From: Paracoccus sediminis
GTDB taxonomy: Bacteria > Pseudomonadota > Alphaproteobacteria > Rhodobacterales > Rhodobacteraceae
DNA length: 56,794 bases
Reading direction: 5' to 3'
NCBI RefSeq assembly: GCF_900188295.1
Contig: NZ_FZNM01000018.1
Location: 1 to 56,794 of the forward strand
Shown here: one piece after another, positions 36,921 to 45,490 of the stretch
Numbering within the stretch: the first letter of the stretch is position 1
Layout of the letters: each line of letters opens with the position of its first letter
Program-made: the position numbers and the translations under genes
Notes under the pieces: model-generated
Database searches by the model: none
Told to the model about the DNA's origin: nothing
What the model saw: the letters and a program-made list of their open reading frames with translations, nothing else

Positions 36921-37696
36921 CCCCCGCCCTGGCGGAACGCTTTTCGCTGGACGGTCGCACCGCGCTTGTCACCGGGGCCTCGGGCGCCCTGGGCGCGCGG
37001 TTCACCGAAACCCTGGCCGGGGCGGGCGCTGCCGTGGTCCTAGCCGCCCGCCGCACCGGCCCGATGGAGGCGCTGCGCGACCGGCTGACGGCTCAGGGCG
37101 CCCGTGCCGCCGTGGTGGCGATGGATGTGACGGATGCCGCGTCCGTCGACGCCGCCCTGGCGCAGGCCGAAGCCGCGCTTGGCCCCATCGACCTGATCGT
37201 CAACAACAGCGGGATCGCCGAACCCGCAGCCTCGCTGGATCAGCCCGACGCCGACTGGAACAGGGTTTTCGCCATCAACGTGGACGGGGCCCGCCGCCTG
37301 TCGATCGCCGCCGTCCGGCGCCTGGTCGCCCTGGGACGGCCGGGGTCCATCGTCAACGTCGCCTCGATCCTGGGGCTGCGGCAGGGGGCGGGCGTCACCG
37401 CCTATGCCGCGTCCAAGGCGGCGCTTGTGCAGATGACCCGCCAGCACGCCCTGGAATGGGCGCGCCACGGCATCCGCGTCAACGCGCTTGCCCCCGGCTA
37501 TATCGAAACGGGCATCAACCACGATTTCTTTGCGACCGACGCCGGTCAGGCGCAGATCCGCCGCATCCCGCAGCGCCGCCTTGGCCTGCCCGAGGAACTG
37601 GACGGCGCGCTTCTGCTGCTGGCATCCGACGCGGGGTCGTTCATCACCGGATCGGTGCTTGTCGTGGACGGCGGGCATCTGGTTTCGCCGCTGTAA
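36917..37696 (+). CDS. Short-chain dehydrogenase/reductase in the hydroxyacyl-CoA operon
   Basis: This 259-residue classical SDR has TGASGALGARF (NAD(P) loop), NNSG (about 97-100), catalytic Ser in VNVASILGL and YAASKAA. The ATG at 36917 overlaps the kinase stop. In the levulinate pathway the analogous gene (LvaD) interconverts a ketoacyl-CoA and a hydroxyacyl-CoA; a similar role is inferred here. The cofactor is uncertain, because the first loop is followed by LAARRTG, which would favour NADP. Confidence 0.8.
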   Translation: MTPALAERFSLDGRTALVTGASGALGARFTETLAGAGAAVVLAARRTGPMEALRDRLTAQGARAAVVAMDVTDAASVDAALAQAEAALGPIDLIVNNSGIAEPAASLDQPDADWNRVFAINVDGARRLSIAAVRRLVALGRPGSIVNVASILGLRQGAGVTAYAASKAALVQMTRQHALEWARHGIRVNALAPGYIETGINHDFFATDAGQAQIRRIPQRRLGLPEELDGALLLLASDAGSFITGSVLVVDGGHLVSPL

Positions 37697-37712
37697 CCAA
37701 GGGAGAACCGCC

Positions 37713-38180
37713 ATGGGAGTGATCTACAAGACATCGGCCACCGCCAGCCACGAGGGGCGCAACGGCAAGGCCCGCAGCGACGACGGCCTGCTGGACCTGT
37801 CCCTGGCCTTTCCCAGGGAACTGGGCGGGGCGGGCGGGGCCACCAATCCCGAACAGCTGTTCGCGGCGGGTTATGCCGCCTGCTTCACAAGCGCCATCCA
37901 ACTGGTCGCGCGGGAAAACAAGATGTCGCTGGGCAGCCCCGAAGTCACCTGCAACGCCGGGCTGGAATCCGCCCCCGATGGCAAGTTCCGGCTGTTCGCC
38001 GGTCTGGACGTGTCCCTGCCGGGCGCCAGCCGCGATGACGCCGAAACGGCCTTGCGCGAGGCCCATGCGATCTGCCCCTATTCGCGCGCCGTTCGCGGCA
38101 ATGTCGATGTGACGCTGCGCCTGACGCGGTGGAAGGACCATGACGGTTCGGACGCGCCCCTGGAACTGAGCCAATCCTGA
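37713..38180 (+). CDS. ohr: Organic hydroperoxide resistance protein (Ohr/OsmC family)
   Basis: This 155-residue protein has both peroxidatic cysteines of the Ohr type, in YAACFTSAIQ and AICPYSRAVRGN, and the Ohr N-terminus VIYKTSATASHEGRNG. It reduces organic hydroperoxides using lipoylated partners. It lies between the SDR gene and phaE with a GGGAGAA site. It might protect against peroxides formed during lipid-like or alcohol metabolism. No OhrR regulator is adjacent. Confidence 0.88.
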   Translation: MGVIYKTSATASHEGRNGKARSDDGLLDLSLAFPRELGGAGGATNPEQLFAAGYAACFTSAIQLVARENKMSLGSPEVTCNAGLESAPDGKFRLFAGLDVSLPGASRDDAETALREAHAICPYSRAVRGNVDVTLRLTRWKDHDGSDAPLELSQS

Positions 38181-38186
38181 TACGCC

Positions 38187-38918
38187 ATGGACAAGGGCCG
38201 CCCCACCCCCGCCGATCCGTTCCAGGCCTGGATGAACGTGTTCGTCCCCGGCGCCCGGATGCCCGACCTTGGCGACGCCGCGGCCCAGATGGCGGACGCC
38301 TGGACCAAGGTGTGGCAGGCCACGCTGAAGGGCCGGGTTCTGCCCGCCATGGAACTGATGAACCCCTTTGTCTGGACCGAGGGGGAACGGGTCGCCCATG
38401 CGTTGGAAAGCGCGTTCGGAACGCCGCAATGGTCCGACATGCCGTCGCTTGACGCGGCGACGCTGCACCGCCTTGCCCCGGCGGTCGAATTGGCGCAGGT
38501 CGGCCAGCTTTATGCCGCATCCATCGCCCAGGTCTGCTATGATATCTGCGCCACATTCCAGGCCCGCACCGCCGGCACAGGCTCGGGGCTGGACGGATCG
38601 GGCGACGCCCTGGATTTGTGGAACGCCACGGTTGACGAAAAGCTGATCGCCTTCAACCGGTCCGACACTTTCGCGGGCCTGCAACGCCGGTTTCTGCGGT
38701 CGCTGATGGCATGGCGGCTGGAACAGCGGCGGATGGGGGCCGCCATGGCCGAACAGTTCCAGCTTCCCACCCGCGACGAGGTGGACGAGCTGGCCCGCCG
38801 TGTCCATGCCCTCGAACGCGAAAACCGCAAGCTGCGCCGCGCCGTCGCGGCCCGGCCGCCGCGGACGAACGCCCCGTCCGCGCCGCCCCGGAAACCCAAG
38901 GAGCAAAGCCCCGCATGA
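38187..38918 (+). CDS. phaE: Class III PHA synthase subunit PhaE
   Basis: This 243-residue, mostly helical protein starts DPFQAWMNVFVPG. It has the helical pattern WRLEQRRMGAAMAEQFQLPTRDEVDELARRVHALERENRKLRRAV, a coiled-coil ending typical of PhaE. It is shorter than many PhaE proteins (300-380 residues). It stabilises and activates PhaC at the granule surface. Its stop overlaps the phaC start (ATGA), so the two are made together. Confidence 0.8.
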   Translation: MDKGRPTPADPFQAWMNVFVPGARMPDLGDAAAQMADAWTKVWQATLKGRVLPAMELMNPFVWTEGERVAHALESAFGTPQWSDMPSLDAATLHRLAPAVELAQVGQLYAASIAQVCYDICATFQARTAGTGSGLDGSGDALDLWNATVDEKLIAFNRSDTFAGLQRRFLRSLMAWRLEQRRMGAAMAEQFQLPTRDEVDELARRVHALERENRKLRRAVAARPPRTNAPSAPPRKPKEQSPA

Positions 38919-40042
38919 CGCGCAACCCCCCCGGCCCCGAAACCGCGGGCGCCGATCCGGTCAGCGGACTGCACCGCCTGATCGAGACGCAGCGCCGTCT
39001 GGCCGAAACCGCCTCCAGGATGGCCGTCACGCGCGACCGCGACGTGCGGCTGGCGACCACCCCCAAGACCGAGGTGATGCGCGTCGGCGACAAGATCCTG
39101 TACCGCTGCGACGCGCCCCCCATGGCCACAGGCGGCCGCCCGGCCGTGCTGGTCCTTTATGCCCTGGTCGGCAGCTATGCCGTGCTGGACCTGCAACCCG
39201 ACCGGTCCTTTATCGGCAGCCTGGTCGAGGCCGGGCTGGACGTGTTCGTCGTCGACTGGGGCCATCCGAACCGCGCCTGCCAGCATGACGACCTGGGCGA
39301 CTACGTCGAGGGCTATCTCGATGCTTTTGTGGATGCGGCCTGCGACGCGTCGGGCACAGACCGGATCAACCTGTTCGGGCTGTGCCAGGGCGGCGTCCTG
39401 TCGCTGTGCTATTCGGCGCTGTTCCCCGACAAGGTGCGCAACCTCATCACCGTTGCCGCCCCCGTCGATTTCCATGCCGACAAGCAGGATCTGCGTCCCG
39501 ACCGTGGCTTCATGAACCACTGGGCGCGCAGCCTCGAGAAATCCGACATCGAGCTGCTGGTTGATACGCTGGGCAACATCCCCGGCGACATCGGCGGCAT
39601 CGCCTTCACCCTGATGACGCCGATGCGGAGCCTTGCCAAATACAACCTGACCCTGATCGAGGCGAGCCAGGACGAGGGCAGGCTGCTGAACTTCCTGCGG
39701 ATGGAGAAATGGCTGGCCGACCGCCCCGCCCATCCCGGCGCCGCCGCCCGGCAATGGCTGAACGACCTGTACCGCGAAAACCGCCTGGTCCGGGGCGAGT
39801 TGGAGATGGCGGGCGAAAAGGTCGATCTGGGCCGCGTGACCATGCCGGTCCTGAACATCTATACCGAAACCGACCATATCATCCCCCCGGCGATGACCAG
39901 GGCGCTGAAACACCATGTCGGCAGCCGCGATTACAGCGAATGGGCGGCCAAGGGCGGCCATATCGGCATCATGGTCGCGGGCGGCGTCAACCGCCGTGCG
40001 ATGCAGAACAAGATCGCAGACTGGCTGAGCGCCCGCCAGTAA
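38915..40042 (+). CDS. phaC: Class III polyhydroxyalkanoate synthase catalytic subunit PhaC
   Basis: This 375-residue alpha/beta-hydrolase-fold synthase has the lipase-like box GLCQGG with nucleophile Cys157, the acid in YTETDHIIP and the catalytic His in KGGHIGIMVAG. The length and an adjacent phaE define class III. It polymerises (R)-hydroxyacyl-CoA into storage polyester. There are no phaA/phaB genes nearby; instead it terminates the operon of CoA ligase, lyase, ACAD and kinase, so hydroxyacyl-CoA from that pathway may be the monomer. A hairpin follows. Confidence 0.9.
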   Translation: MTRNPPGPETAGADPVSGLHRLIETQRRLAETASRMAVTRDRDVRLATTPKTEVMRVGDKILYRCDAPPMATGGRPAVLVLYALVGSYAVLDLQPDRSFIGSLVEAGLDVFVVDWGHPNRACQHDDLGDYVEGYLDAFVDAACDASGTDRINLFGLCQGGVLSLCYSALFPDKVRNLITVAAPVDFHADKQDLRPDRGFMNHWARSLEKSDIELLVDTLGNIPGDIGGIAFTLMTPMRSLAKYNLTLIEASQDEGRLLNFLRMEKWLADRPAHPGAAARQWLNDLYRENRLVRGELEMAGEKVDLGRVTMPVLNIYTETDHIIPPAMTRALKHHVGSRDYSEWAAKGGHIGIMVAGGVNRRAMQNKIADWLSARQ

Positions 40043-40059
40043 GGCCGGTGTGGTGGAAC

Positions 40060-40103
40060 GGCAGCGCCCGCGGGCGGCACGAGACCGCGCCCGCGGCGCT
40101 GCC
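40060..40103. terminator. Large hairpin after phaC
   Basis: GGCAGCGCCCGCGGGCG (40060-40076) pairs with CGCCCGCGGCGCTGCC (40088-40103) with one bulged base. It follows the phaC stop by 17 bases. It is a likely end of the operon and coincides with the border between intact and decayed DNA. Confidence 0.7.
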
Positions 40104-40850
40104 CCGAGTTCATTTCCCGATGATCCATCGCTGGCAGGGGGCGAACAGTGACCCGGACGGATTTCCGGGCCTGATCGTTTCGCCTGTGGCCGACGTCCGA
40201 TCCCACGGGGCATAAGCCGGCTTTCGGACGAGGGGTCTGAGACGCTGCCGCCCGACGCCTTGCGCCGGCTCGTTGCCGATCGGGCGCAGCCGCGGGGCGC
40301 GGGTGGCCGACGTGGGAAACCGGCTCGAAGACGCCGAAAACAGCCCACGCTGCCTTGCAGGCCGAGAACCACGATCGGCGCGACGCCGATCGCCCGGCTG
40401 AAGAGCTTGGCCCCCTGCCGCCGCCGCCCAAAGCCGTCCGGCGCGGACAAGGTTGCGGAACGGGATATTCGCAAGAGCGGCGGTCCACGGCGGCGGCGTG
40501 GCCCGAAATGCGATACGGACCGTGTCGGCCGCGAACAGGTCTGACCGCCGAGGCGCCAACCGGCTCGCGCTGCGAGGGCGGCGGGACCATCCTGGTTCGT
40601 GACCGGGCATCCCGGCCGAGCTTGTCCGCCAGCGGCGCGAACGCTGGCGGACCCCGGCAGGCGCAAGGGTCATCGCGCCCTTGCCGGGGGGATTGCCCGG
40701 CGGCTTTGGGGCCAACCTGCGCCGGTTCTGCCTTGTGCTTCAGGGTCAGGGGCAGGTCGTGACTGAACGGCTGAGCGCGATCCTGAACGGGGCCGGCAGA
40801 GTGATCTCCGTGCTGCACACCTAAAGCGATCGCCTCCAGATCGCAGGGGG
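40104..40850. other. Non-coding or fully decayed stretch
   Basis: All frames give compositionally biased translations full of arginine and proline with no family motif. I see no terminal repeats. It may be old gene debris, since everything to its right is broken, but I cannot name a source. Confidence 0.4.
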
Positions 40851-41495
40851 CAGACCGGATCCTCGGCGCCGGAAATCGCCAGCACTGGATCGGCGATTTT
40901 GGCAAGCCCGACCCGAAGATCGGCTTTGGCAAGCGCGGCACAGCATCCACCATAGCCATCGGCCGACGTTGCGGCAAAACCATCGAGGGTCATGGCCGCA
41001 CGAGTTGGCTCGGCTGCGCGGAATTCCGGTGTGAACCGGCGTTCCGCGGTCGCGGGAACAAGAGCGCGCAAGCCGTTCGCCCTGACATCGTCGATGCGGG
41101 CGCTCCAGCCTTGGGCAGTCCCGATCCGGGCAGTGGTCGCGCAGACGACGATCCGGTCGAAGCGTGCTCCAGCGTGCATCCCCAGCCATTGTCTTGTCAG
41201 CCCCCTATGGACAAACCACAGAAATGCGTGCGCTCGATCTTCAGAGAGTCAAGCAGCCCGAGGACGTCGCCTCCCAAATCGGCCAGATCATAGGGGGGCT
41301 TTGGCGCGGATGACTTGCCGTGGCCGCGGCGGTCATAGCGCAAGATGCGAAAGGCGCCGGAAAGATCCGCGATCTGGGCGTCCCGCATGGGCAGGTTGGC
41401 GCCAAGAGAGTTGCAGAAGGTCAGCCACGGCTTTTCCCCTGCCCTCCGTCTATGCGGTAATGAAGGCGATGGCTGGGCAGATCCAGATAGGTCAT
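40850..41495 (-). pseudogene. pcaD: Remnant of 3-oxoadipate enol-lactonase (pcaD)
   Basis: Three minus-strand frames together spell a PcaD-like alpha/beta hydrolase. The first begins MTYLDLPSHRLHYRIDGG (from 41495). The second has PWLTFCNSLGANLPMRD, FRILRYDRRGHGKSS and THFCGLSIGG. The third has IVVCATTARIGTAQGWSARI, RRFTPEFRA, EGYGGCCAAL-like SADGYGGCCAAL and ADPVLAISGAEDPV. Frameshifts near 41430 and 41190 break the gene, and the C-terminus decays near 40880. The active-site Ser motif GLSIGG falls at the second break. It is a relic of the protocatechuate branch of the beta-ketoadipate pathway. Confidence 0.8.
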
Positions 41496-41559
41496 GGTCG
41501 GGCTTTCGCAACCGGTACGACGCGCGCGGTCCGCGCCGCGCGCACAGGGGCTGTGATTC

Positions 41560-42420
41560 TCAGGCGGCGGCAAGTCCGCGCCAATCGGGGGCACAGCCGT
41601 CCCTGAAAGCAAAGACCATCATCGCCAGGGCCGAGATGGCAGCAGGGACCGCAAAGATCAGAAAATTCTGACTCAGCGGCAGTTCCCGCCCCAGCAACAC
41701 CCCGCCCCGCGTCGGCCCGACGATCGCCCCGATCCGTTCAACGCCTGAGGCCCAGCCCAATCCAGTCGAGCGGACGGACAAGTTGTAAAGCTGTGCCGTG
41801 CTGGCATACAGCAGGATCTGCGTGCCGATTGTGGTGGCGCCCGCCACAAAGACCAACAGGAACAGCATCCCCGTGCCCGGATTCGACCCGATCAGCGCGA
41901 TCGACAGCGCCGCTGCCGGGAAATAGCCCACGACGACCTTGGGCAGCCCGAAGCGTTCGCCCAGACGGCCGCCCGCGATCGCGCCCGCCATGCCGCCGAA
42001 ATGCAGCGAGAACAGCGACAGAAGGCGGGCGCGTTCGGCGTATCCCGCCTCTTGCAGAACCTTGGGCATCCAGGACGACAGCACATAGACCAGCAGCAGA
42101 CAGCAAAGAAGGACAGCCACAGCATCAACGCGCGCAGCGCACGGCCATGCGGAACAGTTCGGCAACCGATGCCGAGCCACCCTTGGCCTCGCTGAACACC
42201 AGTTGATCGCCGGGCGCCAGCCGGGTTTCGGGCGCAATTCTGGTGAAGATGCGGCGGGCTTCGTCCAGGCGGCCCTGCTTGATGAGAAAGCCCAGCGATC
42301 CAGGCAGCCGCCACAGGATCGGCGGCAGCAGCGCCAGCGGGATGGCGGCGATGAAGAACATCGGCTGCCAGCCGAACGCGGGAATGATGCCGATGCCCAG
42401 GCCCGCCGCGATCATGCTGC
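41560..42420 (-). pseudogene. Remnant of an MFS transporter of the aromatic acid (AAHS) type
   Basis: Two frames cover the second half of a major facilitator: IPAFGWQPMFFIAAIPLALLPPILW with LPGSLGFLIKQGRLDEARRI (42125-42415), then VLSSWMPKVLQEAGYAERARLLSLFSLHFGGMAGAIAGGRLGERFG and later transmembrane segments to the stop at 41560. The frame changes near 42130. The N-terminal half is missing: at about 42420 homology stops and the IS110-type region begins. The pattern resembles PcaK/BenK-type transporters, in keeping with the neighbouring pcaD relic. Confidence 0.75.
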
Positions 42421-42639
42421 CTTACCTCTTTTCAATGCGCCCCGGTCGGTGGGAAGCTGCTTGGGCCCAGGCGATGCGGGTATGGCTGTCATGCTGGCTG
42501 TTCCCGATGGCTCGGAGGGCTGGGCCGCCCGCATCGCCGCCCTTGATCGACCGCTGATTGCGCGGTGCCCCTGATGGCTTTGTAAGGCGATGCCGGCGAG
42601 ACGGGGCATGCGGGTCCGGGGCAACGAGGGAGGATCGCC
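42421..42639 (+). ncRNA. Left end of an IS110-family element, possible bridge RNA region
   Basis: This stretch separates the truncated transporter gene from an IS110-type transposase start at 42640. IS110 elements keep a long non-coding left end that, in characterised members, encodes the bridge RNA guiding recombination. Position and length (about 220 bases) fit. I could not establish a fold from sight, so the RNA itself is inferred from family knowledge. A GGGAGGA ribosome site lies just before the ATG. Confidence 0.4.
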
Positions 42640-42945
42640 ATGCGGATTTCTGTGGGAATGGATGTCGCCAAGGCGATCCACTGGGCCTGCGCCGTCGACG
42701 AGGCGGGCCGGACGCTGCTCGACCGGGCGGTGGAGAACACGCCGGAGGGGATCGCATCTTTCGCGGCCGATCTGCGCGCGCTTGGCGGCGAGCCGGTCAT
42801 CGGCCTCGACGTGGTGGGCTCCTTCGCCCATTTCCTCGGGGCGTCGCTTCTGGCCGAGGGCTTTCGCCTCGTCCATGCGCCGGGCATCGCCGTCAATCGG
42901 GCGGGCCAGGGCTTTGCCGGGGGCGAGAGCAAGTCCGATCCGCGC
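42640..42945 (+). mobile_element. Truncated IS110-family transposase (N-terminal RuvC-like part)
   Basis: About 100 residues match the N-terminal DEDD domain of IS110/IS1111 transposases: SVGMDVAKAIHWACAVDEAG (first catalytic Asp), VIGLDVVGSFAHFL (second acidic position), RLVHAPGIAVNRAGQGFAGGESKSDPR (start of the KSDPRDA motif). Homology ends abruptly after KSDPR at about 42945, where antisense BKACE sequence begins. The C-terminal serine domain is missing, so the element is dead. The open frame continuing to 43293 is a chimera and not a real protein. Confidence 0.82.
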
Positions 42946-43221
42946 CTGCCCCGCCCCCGACCGCCCGCCGGTGGACAGCTGCACGATCAGGCCGGGGCAG
43001 TGCGTCTCCAGCCCCTCCTTCAGGCGGGCGAAGCGGTCGGGGTCGCTGGTCGGCCTGCCGTCGTCGTCGCGGACATGGCAGTGGGCGATGGTCGCGCCCG
43101 CCTCGAAGGCCTCGTGGGTGGATTCGATCTGTTCGGAAATCGTGATCGGCACCGCCGGGTTGTTGTCCTTGGTCGGCAGCGATCCGGTGATCGCCACGCA
43201 GATTATGCAGGGAGTGGTCAT
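42940..43221 (-). pseudogene. 5' fragment of a BKACE-family (3-keto-acid cleavage) enzyme gene
   Basis: The first 93 or so residues of a beta-keto acid cleavage enzyme remain: CIICVAITGSLPTKDNNPAVPIT, EAFEAGATIAHCHVRDDDGRPTSDP, RFARLKEGLETHCPGLIVQLSTGGRSGAGQAR. The HCHVRDDDG motif carries zinc-binding histidines of this family. Homology ends at the IS110 junction. BKACE enzymes cleave beta-keto acids with acetyl-CoA; here the gene is lost. Confidence 0.82.
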
Positions 43222-43323
43222 GATGGGGCCTCCCTGATGAAGACAATATCACACCCAATCCAGAGTACTGGGGGTACGATGGTCACGGAATAAATCCTAG
43301 GCCCTCCGAAAGACATAAATTTC

Positions 43324-43530
43324 ATGCGTATCTCGACCTTTGTGCGCGATGCGGTTCATCCTGTGCGCATGGCGAACAAGGACATCATCGGATTGCTTGG
43401 CAAGGGTTTGCGCGTGATCGAGGCGTTTCGCACCGAACGGCCTCGGAGGTCGATCACGGACGTTGCCGAGGCGACAAGTCTGGACCGCGCCACCACGCGA
43501 CGCTGCCTATTGACGCTTCATGACCTAGGC
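43324..43530 (+). pseudogene. Truncated IclR-family regulator (N-terminal HTH only)
   Basis: About 68 residues of an IclR-type winged helix survive: IIGLLGKGLRVIEAFRTERPRRSITDVAEATSLDRATTRRCLLTLHDLG. The effector domain is gone; the reading frame ends at 43531-43533 exactly where a vapC-like frame takes over. The wording resembles PcaR/PobR-like regulators of aromatic catabolism. It is divergent from the BKACE remnant, as expected of its former regulator. Confidence 0.75.
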
Positions 43531-43543
43531 TAAGGCCGCAGTC

Positions 43544-43915
43544 TTGGATGCCTCGGTTCTTCTTTGCCTTCTGAATGGAGAGCCGGGCAGCGAGCGCGTT
43601 CTTGAAGCGCTGCCTGCAGCGGTGATCGGCTCCGCCAACCTTGCGGAGGTCGTATCCAAGCTGCTCGAGCATGACCTGGGCGTCGAAGAGGTGGAGGATG
43701 TACTCGAAAGCCTTCTTTTGGATGTCCGGCTCTCACCCCTGCCCAGGCGGTATGCCCTTGGTCATCTGCGCCCGGCAACCCAGAGCCTTGGGCTGTCGCT
43801 TGGAGATGGGGTGCGTCTTTCCCTGGCGGCCGACCTCGGCGCGCCCGTCCTGACCGCAGGCCAAACTTGGGGCGGTCTGGAGATCGGCGTGCAGGTGGAA
43901 CTGATCCAAGGCTGA
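43544..43915 (+). pseudogene. vapC: 5'-truncated VapC-like PIN-domain toxin, no antitoxin
   Basis: The 123-residue PIN domain begins VLDASVLLCLLNGEPGSERVLE (first catalytic Asp), contains IGSANLAEVVSKLLE (Glu) and SLGDGVRLSLAADLGAPVLTAGQTW. The last conserved Asp (normally LTAD) is Gly here. No ATG precedes it; the nearest start is TTG 43544, and upstream codons stay open to the IclR junction. No vapB is visible. It is probably inactive, and may be translated from TTG. Confidence 0.7.
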
Positions 43916-44499
43916 CAGGCAGGGGAAGGAGGGTGTCGTCGTGTGCCCTGCCCTGTCTGGGGCCGGCCGGCAGGCAGACACGTCTAGACCGATACCAAGG
44001 AGGGTATCCCGAACATCTGATTTCCTGACTCGGTTTTCAAACAGAAGCCAAGCCTATGGCAACAGTCAGGCACCTGGCAGCAGCCATGCCCAGCAAACGA
44101 ACATTTTGTAGACACCGATAATATGAGAAATGTGAGTTCCGGTCGACAGCCGCCGGTCACTAAATTTGGGCAAGGTCTGTTTTGCGTTTAGTTAGCAAGG
44201 CATTATAATAGTCTCCATATTCGGAGACCGGCTGTGCCTTAGAATTATGCAGCTCAGATCATGGCACTGCCGACCGACAGGCTTGAAGACTTCGTCAGCG
44301 GCTGGCTTCACTTCCGGGTCAAGGTTTACACTGGTCATGAGTTATGGCGCGGGCGACATCTCAGGCATTAGAAAACACGGTTTTTCGACGCCGTCGCATT
44401 CGAGCGTTTCTATAGCGATTCGACACCGGAAGATTACTGATGACTTTTAAGGATGAAATCTTCTTTGGAATCGTCGATGTCCTTGGCGAAGCTCACGCC
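43916..44499. other. AT-richer gap without a gene
   Basis: This gap holds no convincing gene. It is AT-richer than the rest, with TATAAT at 44204-44209 followed by the inverted pair GTCTCC (44211-44216) and GGAGAC (44223-44228). Those could be an old promoter/operator. The short open frames here have no recognisable motif. Confidence 0.4.
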
Positions 44500-45427
44500 G
44501 ATGGCTTAACGCACGTCGCGCAAGTCATGAAACAAGCTGCGGTCCTGCGACCGTCGGGTGGGCCAGATGACCGAATGGCCCATAGAAATACTTGGCCGCA
44601 TGATCTGCGTGTGATAGCCTCGCTCGGTTTCAAGCGGCATCGGTTCGCCCAGCATCTTCGACATCCGGCCCGTATGGGCGCCGGCGCACAAGACCACCTC
44701 ATCAGCGGCAAGGCTGCGCCCATCTGTCAGGCGAAGGGCGGTGATGCGGTCCGAACGATCAAAGCCCACAACCTCGCCGCGTTCGATGCGGCCGCCCAGG
44801 GCCTGGAAGGCCTCTGCCAGCCTCACCACCAGCCGGTGCGGGTCGCGCAAGCTGCGGTTCTGCGGGAACAGCACGGCCAGGCCGATGCTGTCCGACAGTT
44901 CGGGTTCCAGATCTCGCGCCTCGGCCCCTGTCAGGCGGTAATGCGGGAAGCCGAAGCGTTCGAGGATCTCAATATGCTCGCGATCGGCGCGGAACTCGGC
45001 CTCGTCCTTGTACAGCGACAGGCAGCCTTCCTTGGTCAGTTCGCCCTCCCGCCCCGTTCGTGCAGAGGCGGCAGCAGATCATCATAGACAGGGCTGCATA
45101 GTGCGGCGCCCTGCGCCTCAAGCGCGCGCAACCTGGACAGGCGCGATGCAGCGACAAAGCGGGCGAACCACGGGATCAGCCGGGGCATGTAGGACGGGCG
45201 CACCCGCACCGGCCTTCGGGGTCCGGCATCCAGCCGGGGATCTGCCGCCAGACCGACGGACGGGACGCAGGCATGAATTCGGTTACGGCAATGGACGCCA
45301 TGTTGCCGAAAGATGCGCCCCGCCCGACATCGCCTTTGTCCAGCAGGACCACCTGCCGCCCGCGCTTTTGCAGATCATGGGCGATGGCGGTTCCGATAAT
45401 GCCTGCGCCGACAACCACGGTGGTCAT
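44500..45427 (-). pseudogene. Frameshifted FAD amino-acid dehydrogenase (DadA-like)
   Basis: The N-terminus is intact: TTVVVGAGIIGTAIAHDLQKRGRQVVLLDKGDVGRGASFGNM (FAD site). After about 75 residues the frame shifts; readable pieces include the LTKEGCLSLYKDEAEFRADREH-type segment and then LFPQNRSLRDPHRLVVRLAEAFQALGGRIERGEVVGF and ADEVVLCAGAHTGRMSKMLGEPMPLETERGYH. The C-terminal end is missing near 44500. It resembles D-amino-acid or D-hydroxyproline dehydrogenases. It sits just downstream of a DapA-like remnant in the same direction, which suggests a former hydroxyproline operon. Confidence 0.78.
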
Positions 45428-45490
45428 GCTGTGTCTTTCCTTGAAAGAGTTTCATGAGGCCGGGCAGGCACTTTGCCCGGCCGAGGATCA

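Noticed and set aside
42640..43293. Novel fusion protein of transposase and another domain
   Set aside because: The second half is the antisense of a BKACE gene, so the frame is accidental.
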